Shown piece after piece: positions 56,353 through 64,000 of a stretch of DNA of 64,000 nt. The notes under the pieces are model-generated. The model did not search any database and was not told the origin of the DNA. It was given only the letters and a program-made list of their open reading frames with translations. The DNA comes from Symbiodinium natans (taxonomy: Eukaryota > Sar > Dinophyceae > Suessiales > Symbiodiniaceae). Location: NCBI GenBank assembly GCA_905221605.1, contig CAJNDS010000011.1:112001-176000 (forward strand). The letters run 5' to 3'. The position numbers and the translations under genes are program-made. Position 1 is the stretch's first letter. Each line of letters begins with the position of its first letter.

Positions 56353-57389
56353 AAAGAATTGTGTGCGAATATCCGGCTGCGTGTACACCTAGTCACCTAG
56401 TGACTTAGTGATCCAGTGTGAGAGCTCTGAAGGGAGGGTGAAACATCAAAGAAAACTCGATAGACATCAAACACAAATCTGCCCCGACCCCCCCCCCCCC
56501 CCACCAAGGAAAAATGATAGACATCACGAACAAATTTTAGCAAGCACTTAGATACTATGAGATGTAGCATCACACAACCACCCCCCATCTGCAAACACAA
56601 TGCTTGCATGATGGGGTTCAGAAAGAACCACATGGTTTTGAATATTTTTGAAGCAAGCGTTGCACACCTTAAACTAAGTCAAGTCCTGAAAGCAAGCTGG
56701 GCTGGGAAGGGGGGGCGGGGGGCAACAATCGACCCCATTTGCAAACGCATGTTTGGAAGGGATTCATATGCTTTGTAGCAAGCATTGCACATTGCACGGC
56801 TGCAAGCTAGGTCCCAAAACAAGCGGGGCATCTTTCTTGTTGAAACAGTCTCCCAAAAAGCAGAACTTCTAACGTCCCCCAAGAAGCAAAACTCAACATG
56901 TCTCCCAATAAACACGACCAGCATCACAGCATCAGACATCAGAAACAAAAGCATTGCGAATCCCCCCAAGACCGCCCTCCCACGATAGCCACCCCAAATC
57001 AAACGAGTACATCCGTCTTTTCTCGACGTCTGGGAATATTGTGAGCAGATAACATTAATTTCTCCCTCAAAGCTCGCCAGAGTGTGGCCTCCCGAACCAT
57101 TCTAAAGTGCACGGGCGCAGCTCCTGGACAACTTTTACACCCTTGGGAAAGTTGTATGGGACGTTTCTGGGAAACTCAGTTCGTAGAAGGTGCGCCCCTT
57201 GCCTGTCAGACCATTACCTACTCAGCAGTTGCCTTCATTGCGCAGTCGATGGTCACCAGCAATTCTTCCATAATTACCCCAGACCGCGAAAGGCAGCAAT
57301 GAACTTCAGGCACATCATGGCATTCCGGTAGGGCGGATCTTACCGTTCATGCGATGTAGTTGAAGACAGAAGAAGGATCGTTCCGAGGT
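56353..57389. other. AT-richer stretch with a 15-C run and weak duplication
   Basis: A 15-C run lies at 56488-56502. The segments 56581-56720 and 56735-56830 share word order (CCCCAT(C/T)TGCAAAC, GCAAGC(G/A)TTGCACA, AACAAGC or AAGCAAGC), which suggests a decayed tandem of about 150 bp. Plus frames at 57084-57331 overlap in two registers and are unrecognised. Confidence 0.4.
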
Positions 57390-58763
57390 CTAGTGTTGCA
57401 ATCCATGGTGACTGATGGATGGCTCCTTCAGCATGCGCGCAAGCATCCCTCGGAAAGCTTGTTGGAGGCCAACAACGATGTCAGAAGCTAGCTCAGAAAC
57501 TCTTGTCATTGTCACGATGCTGCGGTGGAAATCTGCACAAAGTTCGCTTGATGAGGCCGGCATTTCGAGTCGCAAAGCTTTGACGGGTTCGGATGGCTGG
57601 CTTGTACTAGTTACTAGCCCATGAAACATCTAGAGGTGGAGAGTTTTGGGGCAGCTTTGAATATGGCAGGGCGGTTTCCCTACCTTTGTCCCGTGCTCTC
57701 ATGCCCATGTTTCTACAAGGTTTTGCATTTGTGGCTTTTCATGATTCTAGCAGGTTTGTTCACCGTGATTTTGCCTGCAGCAAGGGCAGCTTTAGCAACA
57801 ACATACGGCAACAGGAACGACAACAGCAACGGAACTCACGCTCACTCGAGACACTGCTAGCGATCCACATAGCGTGTCCTGGTGAGACTATGTAAACGAT
57901 GTCATGTAGCTCCACATCTCCAAATCGTGAAAACCACATTGCTGTTCGTGCGAGGTAGTCACAAGTACTCGACGCAGTTTGGCTCACTCTTGCTCCACTC
58001 TTGCTCCGACACAGGGCCGCAACATGAATTGCATGAAGCAACTATAGCAGCTACATCGCTGAACGGCGCGGGAGGGTCGATGCAGAAACAGCAGGGCAGC
58101 TCAAGTCGTCTTCAGGGCTTGAGATGAGGGCGAAGCATGAAGCCTGGCATGCATAGAGCTTATTGGGAAACCTTCCAACGGACGCAAATTTTTTGCCACT
58201 CCCCTGAGAGGCAGAAATACAGAGAGATCATATCATTCCGGGGCCTTCTTTTGAAACAAAAAGGCAGAGGCAGCCTGCGTCTCACCTGCAAGAACCATCT
58301 TAAGAACCTGCAGGCCCGCCGTAGGTGCCTTGATTTCGGCTCAAGGATGCAAGGATGCTACCAAGAAAACATTGAGATCCCCGAAGCCCAAACTCTTGAG
58401 CTTTCTTAAAGCCTCTCAAGCCCTTAGAAGCCTTTGATGTTTCTTAGGGACGTCAGCTGCTCAGATGTGGATTTTGTGGAGCAGAAACCGGAGGCCCAGA
58501 GCGCTGGAAGATGGATCGTTCAAGAGTGTCAGGCTTCGGGGTTGAGGGTTCCGGTTGTTCGTCCATTTTTCGTACATGGAGGAGCGCCTGCCTTAGTTTG
58601 ATTGGAGCGGGGGCTCAGAATCTTGCGGATCGCAGCTCGAAGCCCACGAAGTCGACATGCGAATAGCGGAGCTCCCCAACCTGCCCTTGTATGTGTCAAG
58701 CTCGGTACAGCTAGGTGGTCAGATGTCTCGAGGGTGCAGGGCGTCAAACATTTCGGGCAGCTA
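57390..58763. other. Stretch with weak exon candidates
   Basis: The minus frame at 57390-57629 (79 codons) has natural composition (SSSELCADFHRSIVTMTRV; SELASDIVVGLQQAFRGML) and could be an exon. On the plus strand, 57686-57895 contains FVHRDFACSK, which resembles a kinase catalytic loop, but no other kinase motif follows. Neither is assigned. Confidence 0.3.
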
Positions 58764-58835
58764 GGGTAGCAGGGCAGCAGGGTAGCAACTGGCAGGGTAG
58801 CCAGCCGCAACAGCTGGGAAGGTAGCTTTACGCAA
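58764..58835. repeat. Short tandem repeat of GGGTAGCA units
   Basis: GGGTAGCAGGGCAGCAGGG, then TAGCAACTGGCAGGGTAGCC and a looser GGTAGC. Units of 9-10 bp, about five copies, imperfect. Confidence 0.75.
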
Positions 58836-59099
58836 GCTGCTACCCCGGCGGACAGCACGAGGCCTCGGCGGGTGTAGTTTGTCTTTCACTTTCTTGCTGT
58901 ACCATACGAGATATACACACATCATATCATGGATGGTTCACAATGTATATGACTATCTACTCAGTCCCAAGACCGATTGCGAAGTGAACAGAGGTGAGCG
59001 CTCCTGGCGACGTGGTGAACATGGTCGTCAAGCCACCACCTCGGCAACTTGATACTCAATTTTCCGGCGTTTCCGGCTGTAGAGGAACTAGACTAGTGA

Positions 59100-60293
59100 C
59101 TAGAGCGGCCTCTCTGGATGAACTTCGTGATGTCGGAGAGGTTGAACAACAGTAACAACAGCAGGCTGCACCATGCTTCTCTCATTCGTGTGGAAATCTC
59201 TGTACTCTTGCTGCGGTCGGGAGCAGGGGGCGTGTGTACAAACCTTCGACCCACATCCGCATGAGAAGTTCTGCCAAGGCTCTGCCGTGCCACGGACGTA
59301 ATCTGCCTGTCCGGGCTCGGCGGCTGGCTTGCGGGAACGATTTGGGTCACCAGGAACCTGGATGGAGTTAAGGGGGACGAGGGGGGGGGGGGGGGGGGGA
59401 GGGGAGGGGGAGGCGTTTTCATGTGTTGCCCTTGGCGATCTTTTTATTTCTTGTTTCATTGTCAAAAGCCATTGAGTTGCATTCTTACAAGTGCTAAGGA
59501 TGCTTGGCAGAAAGACCTTGAATGTATGTACAGAGATGCTTTGTGAAGAACGACTGGCAAGCTTGGCGACCCTCTCCAACCCCGACGAAGTTTCAGCCTC
59601 CGAGATGAAGCAGACCTTTCTGATTGTGCTAATCTGTTCAATGATACGGTTTTTGCATCCGCATGCTCTTAGCAATATCTTTTGGTCGGTTGGTGACATG
59701 GGGCTGAGGCTGAGATCACCGTCTCTGATGTCTATGAACTCGTACGGCAGCACGTGTCTCACATGAGTTGAGGTGTGGCTCACACGAGCTGACTCTGCGC
59801 CTCCGACGTTGAGAGCCCCAATTTGTTCCATCAGCTCAATGGGAGTGGCCTTGAGCTGTCGGGACTCCCGTGGACGCGCAGCTTCCTCTTGCGGCCAGTT
59901 TTGCGCCGGTCGCCTTCGCAAGCGACGAAGTTTACGTCCACCCGGAGCATTGTTCTTCGGAACGAAGGGGACCTTGCAGACCCGATAAGGGTGCACCCTG
60001 GCCAAGCTGTGGCCAGTCCAGTTGCCTGACTTGCAGTTCTCTACAGTTTCCACCGAAGCCTTCCAAGGCGAGCTTTTGGAGTGTGAGAAGCGTTGCTGCA
60101 ATGAGGGCCTGTGGTACGCATCGTATCCAACTTTTCCGGAGGCATTCTTGACCAGGTCGTTGCCGTGACAGCTGGATCTTTTAGGCGCGGTGCTTTCAGG
60201 AGCCTCCAGTACTGGAGAAACATCTCCACCCAGCGAGGCATGCATCAGGCTTCCCGAGTGCTGCGTTTGCAGAGTGCCTCCTTCACAAGTCAC
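59100..60293 (-). CDS. Longest open frame of the window, 397 codons, function unknown
   Basis: The minus strand is open from a TGA just upstream (about 60317) to a TAG at 59100. The reported start is a GTG; the first ATG comes 17 codons in, so an internal or 3' exon is likely. Order from the N-terminus: Ser/His-rich segment; basic patch near residue 120 (GGRKLRRLRRRPAQNW); a balanced, probably folded part at about 150-270 (LKATPIELMEQIGALNVGG; EFIDIRDGDLSLSPMSPTD; RIIEQISTIRKVCFISEAE); SVHTFKVFLPSILSTCKNA; then a Pro run coded by G-tracts and a Cys/Arg-rich tail. No signal peptide or membrane span is seen and no family is recognised. The length alone exceeds what chance would usually give. 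The part after the Pro run may be non-coding. Confidence 0.5.
   Translation of the reverse strand: MTCEGGTLQTQHSGSLMHASLGGDVSPVLEAPESTAPKRSSCHGNDLVKNASGKVGYDAYHRPSLQQRFSHSKSSPWKASVETVENCKSGNWTGHSLARVHPYRVCKVPFVPKNNAPGGRKLRRLRRRPAQNWPQEEAARPRESRQLKATPIELMEQIGALNVGGAESARVSHTSTHVRHVLPYEFIDIRDGDLSLSPMSPTDQKILLRACGCKNRIIEQISTIRKVCFISEAETSSGLERVAKLASRSSQSISVHTFKVFLPSILSTCKNATQWLLTMKQEIKRSPRATHENASPSPPPPPPPLVPLNSIQVPGDPNRSRKPAAEPGQADYVRGTAEPWQNFSCGCGSKVCTHAPCSRPQQEYRDFHTNERSMVQPAVVTVVQPLRHHEVHPERPL
59381..59415 (+). repeat. 19-G run followed by G-rich tract
   Basis: 19 consecutive G at 59381-59399, then AGGGGAGGGGGAGG. On the minus strand this codes consecutive prolines in the 397-codon frame. Runs of this kind change length easily and are prone to sequencing error, so the frame downstream of it on the minus strand (below 59381) is insecure. 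Confidence 0.95.
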
Positions 60294-62520
60294 ACGGCCC
60301 GAAATGAAGCAGACTCAGCTACCATGAGCGGCTGTGCCTTGGCGGTGAAAGTGGCAGCGTTACGTCGCCCGCCATGGCTCATATGGGAGGTTTTTATAAA
60401 GACTCGCGCGATTAGGTATCGCTTTGCCGTGCCCGCTTAGTCTGAGGGGTTCCACTGGCACATCTAGAATGTCCTCTAAAAGCATGAAGACGAACAACCG
60501 ATGAGTTTGCAACGAGCAACTTAGGCTTATGACGGGTTCTTACGCATTCCCCACCTAGGGGGCCAGACCCACGGCTTCAGGACTCTTGGCGGCCGCCACC
60601 TCTCCCTACCTTTTGAGGCTGCAAGGTCTTGGAGTCTGTGCGTAGGTTCCAAGTGCTAGTTCGCCTTCGCAGCTTGAGCAGATGACGCGGGCGCCGGGAT
60701 GACAACTGTCCACTAGATACCACGATTATCAGCTTGCGGGCGACTGTAACTTTTGTGGAGTCAAGTTTTTATGGGCCCAAGTGAAGGTGACCACTCTGCA
60801 CAGGCCACCGGGCCATTGATAAACCCCGATAGCTGTTGCTCGCTCGGCGTGGGCCGATGCTCTTGCAACCTGCGTCCCTCTTCACCTTGTGGGCGCAGGT
60901 GGCTTAGCCGCCTCAGAGCGCGCAGTCGAAGTTACGACGCGCTCGACATGCTTTAGTCACGGCCTGCGCGCCGATGTCTTTTGCATAGGGTCGACACTGA
61001 ACTAAGTGATGCACTCATCAAAGGGTGGCAAAAAGTACACCATATACTTACATTAAACCATAGTCAGTCCTGCGGTAGGTTCAAAATGTAGCAAGCATAG
61101 AATGAATTATTTTCTGCACGATCTTTGGGTGTTCTACCTGGTGCCCAAGGCCGGAGCGACGGCGCATTTGGGCACCAACTTTGTTCCAGACGCTGCGCGC
61201 CTCACGCAGCAGCTCTGCTTTTTCCATCTTTTTCCCAAACTTAGAAGTCTCTTGGCCGATCTCGTTGGCAGGGTGAAGCGGAGACCCAATACTGGGCCGC
61301 ATCACGATGCTGACCTCGTAGGCCCGGCGGCTCCTGCCCAACGGAATCTCCAGGGATGATCTTGGAGCAGGGGGGCCAGTGGGGGTTTGTCAGTGCCTCT
61401 CCCTGTTGTGCCATACCAGCAAACGCAGGGCGGATGGCATAAGTGAGTCAGCGCAAGGGAAGCCTGATTGTGTGCCTCGGCCTGCTGGCGCCCGCCAGAA
61501 CCCCCGGGCAGGGCCACATGGCGGCCTCCGGCGCCCGACCACCTGAGCCTGAAACTGCATCGGGAGGCGTGGCGTGCCCCTGCGGGCCGGGTAAGATGGC
61601 ATCGCGGAAGCGGAACGTTACTGAGATGTTAGCAACACAACCCACACAGGCTGGGATACTCTCCTCCAGCCCCTCCCGCGCCCTCACAACCTCGAGGCAG
61701 GCCCTCCACCCACTGAAAATGCAGGGCTTGGCACTCCTGTTTTGGGAAGCAGCGCATGAGACCCTGAGATCCAAGTATGCAGATGGCAGTGCTGGCAAAA
61801 TCTGCACTGCTCTCATGCGAATCTCATCCTATGCTGTGGATCCTTCAGCACATTCTCCGCGACCACCTGCCACACTGCTATTCTCAATTTTGGCTTCAGT
61901 GGCCAGCCGTGACCTGCCACAGCTACGACCGGCGACAGGCAGCCTTCCATGGAAGGCTCGCGAGGTGACCCCGGGCTGATCCTGGAGCTCTGCCTGTGTG
62001 GACCCAGGAGCAGATGGCATTTTCTGGGCAACCCACATGCTGCATGCAGCGCTACATGACCGGCCTCGCTGACATCCACCCTTCGGCTTCGTGCTTGTAA
62101 CGGGGCGATGCTCCTCCCTTCCACGCTCATCAATGTCGCTTCAGCTCGGCGGCAGCTGTAAGCCCTGGCGACGAGAGTGGCGGTCCAGCAGGCATCAATC
62201 AATGCACGCAGTGGGTCTCCGCAGGCTTGTGCCCATCATTTGAGCGCGCTGTCACAGCCCCATGAGTGTGGAAGGCATCAGTGCCGTCGGAACTATCTTC
62301 AAGTGCCCAGCTAGGTTGCAAAGCCCGAAGGGGGCCGAAAGGGCCTTGAGACTATGCCACAGTTCTTGAGACCAGAAAACGCAAAGACGGGAAGCCTGGT
62401 TTCAAAGCCTCGGTTGGCGCTCGCACAAATATAGCACAAAGAAGCCAGCGAGCATGCCAGCCCATAATGAAGCGAAAAGATAACCGGTGGCCCCTGACTG
62501 CCGCTGGCTTGTGAAGCACC
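60294..62520. other. Stretch with no recognised gene
   Basis: Overlapping frames on both strands at 61443-62202 (plus 178 codons, minus 122 and 129 codons) are GC-rich and lack motifs. None is preferred. No repeats were noticed until 62521. Confidence 0.35.
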
Positions 62521-64000
62521 ACCACTAAGGTACACTTGGTCGGGAGCATGGATGCTTCGTGCATAGCATGCCGATGCTGCACATGTGCAACCGCTGTGCT
62601 GTCCCGCTTGGAGCTCAGGAGCTCGTTTCTATGAGGGTCGGCAGGCGCACGGCACGGAATTCGAATTCGCCGACGTGCAATGTGGGCTCCAAAGTCCAAA
62701 GCGTTCCATGCACAGCAAGTTCCGCAAGAACTTCGGCGGCTGTTGTCCGAATTGTTTTGATGCAGTGTGGACTGATTCAAGACATGAGCCTCCTGTCACC
62801 AGCCAAAGTGATCACAAACCTGTCGGACGAGCAGCGCGGCCTAGGAGTGCTGGCCCCATCTGGCCTCTCTTTACCCACGTAGCGGAAGCCGTGGGTAGGT
62901 TTGAGCACTAATGTTCGCACCCTCGGTAGTGTTCTGAATCAGCGGGGCTTAAACACCGGCCCAGTCTCATGGCAATGCGTGCTGCGTCTCTGGATGCGCC
63001 TAGAATGCTAGAGCTTGCCGTGACCTCCAACATCAGACCGAGCCCCAGCCCGTTGAGCCGCAGATCGTTGCATGCGCATGAGCTGCAGTCAGGCTGCTCA
63101 GAGGATCACAGCTGCACAATGATACTCACGTCGTATGGAAGGGATGCCAGAGGCCCGTGAACGCTGCCCAACGTGGGCTCCGAAGTCCTGAGCGTTCCAT
63201 GCACGCCAAGATTCGCATTCGCAACAACTTCGGGCGGTTGAGTTTTCGATGAAGTGTGGAATGGTTCAAGACATGAGCTTCCTGTCACCAACTAAATATT
63301 TACAAAACGTCGGACGAGAAGCGCCCAGCGCGCGCTAGAAGTGCTGGCCCCTATAAACCCACCTAGCTCTTGACACTGAAGCCTCGGGTCTGTCTGACTG
63401 CTTGCCGCTTGCTGCCATGTTCGCACCCTCTATTCCTCGATCGTGTTCTCAATCAGCCGGGGTTAAGCAACGGCCCAGTCTCATGGCAATGCGTGCTGCG
63501 TTTCTGGATGCGCCTAGAGTGCCAGAGCTTGCCGTGACCTCCAAGATCAGACGGCACTGCAGATCGTTGGAGGTGCGTGAGATGCGCTCGGGCATCTCAG
63601 AAGATCTCAGCTGCATAGCGACAATGACAATCACTTTGTATGTAAGTGAAGCCAGACGCCATTGACTCAGTGACCGCTGCCCCCACCCCCACTCATCGTC
63701 CAACTGGATGAGTTGGTGGCTACACAGCGGCTCTTGCACAGGTATGCTTTGCAGATTCAGGGCCAAGGGCCTCTTCAGTTTTCAGCTCACATTCAAGGCC
63801 AGCAGCTTGGTTGGAAGCAGGTTAAACTTGTAGAGCCTATCAATGATGCAGCATCACTAAAGTGCACTTGGTCTCGCTGGCAGGGAGCATGGATGCTGCG
63901 TGCATAGCATGCCGATGCTGCACATGTGCAACCGCTGTGCTGTCCCGCTTGGAGCTCAGGAGCTCGTTTCTATGAGGGTCGGCAGGCGCAAGACGTGAAG
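62521..64000. repeat. Nested tandem repeat running off the window
   Basis: The segment at 62521-62650 (ACCACTAAGG to GGTCGGCAGGCGCA) recurs at about 63855-63990, offset 1341. Between them two diverged subunits of about 485-513 bp follow one another (about 62672-63160 and 63161-63690). They share TGGGCTCC(A/G)AAGTCC, GCGTTCCATGCAC, TTCAAGACATGAGC, CATGGCAATGCGTGCTGCGT and GCTTGCCGTGACCTCCAA. The next large unit is cut by the window edge. Confidence 0.9.

Noticed and set aside
57686..57895. FVHRDFACSK, similar to a protein-kinase catalytic loop
   Set aside because: No glycine loop, VAIK lysine, DFG or APE motif in the same or neighbouring frames, so it is probably chance.
1..64000. CRISPR array or prokaryotic operon
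   Set aside because: No short regularly spaced direct repeats with unique spacers, no ribosome-binding sites with tandem long frames, and base composition and repeats point to eukaryotic DNA.

Overview
The window reads as nuclear DNA of a eukaryote with a large, repeat-rich, moderately GC-rich genome. A dinoflagellate is the best guess. The reasons are that almost nothing looks like compact bacterial coding sequence, that locally confined tandem duplications fill much of the window, that the plausible coding pieces are exon-sized and open at their ends without an ATG, and that two decayed Ty1/copia-type retroelement fragments resemble those found in dinoflagellates. No rRNA, tRNA, dinoflagellate spliced leader or telomere array was found, so the assignment is an inference.

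Layout. 0.5-1.4 kb: a 424-bp tandem pair. 1.4-12 kb: mostly featureless, with small duplications at 3.5, 4.5, 8.1-8.6, 9.8-10.1 and 11.2/11.7 kb and open frames at 1.8-2.4 kb and 11.8-12.5 kb (minus). 12.5-15.2 kb: two adjacent arrays (629-bp and about 325-bp units). 17.2-22.6 kb: a near-identical head-to-tail duplication of about 2.5/2.9 kb; the second unit carries an extra segment of about 380 bp between 8-bp direct repeats. 24.4-25.5 kb and 55.4-56.4 kb: two copies of one dispersed repeat whose minus frame is conserved at protein level. 26.4-27.1 kb: the best intron-containing gene candidate. 30.4-31.9 kb: a 265-274-bp array with dimeric order. 33.7-34.6 kb: a diverged pair. 37.1-37.5 kb: a good minus-strand exon candidate. 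37.6-46.1 kb: the largest feature, a satellite array with units of about 1.57-1.64 kb built from shorter related motifs. 49.9-51.3 kb and 52.2-53.0 kb: decayed copia gag/protease and reverse transcriptase, both on the minus strand, in an order requiring two insertions or a rearrangement. 59.1-60.3 kb: the longest open frame (397 codons, minus), with a proline run encoded by a 19-G tract. 62.5-64 kb: a nested tandem repeat running off the right edge.

No metabolic pathway or operon can be read here. Gene calls are exon candidates of unknown function, and the retroelement domains are the only recognised protein families. The main biological content is the variety of unrelated tandem arrays, which implies repeated local duplication, together with retroelement decay. 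Identities, counts and GC impressions were made by eye.
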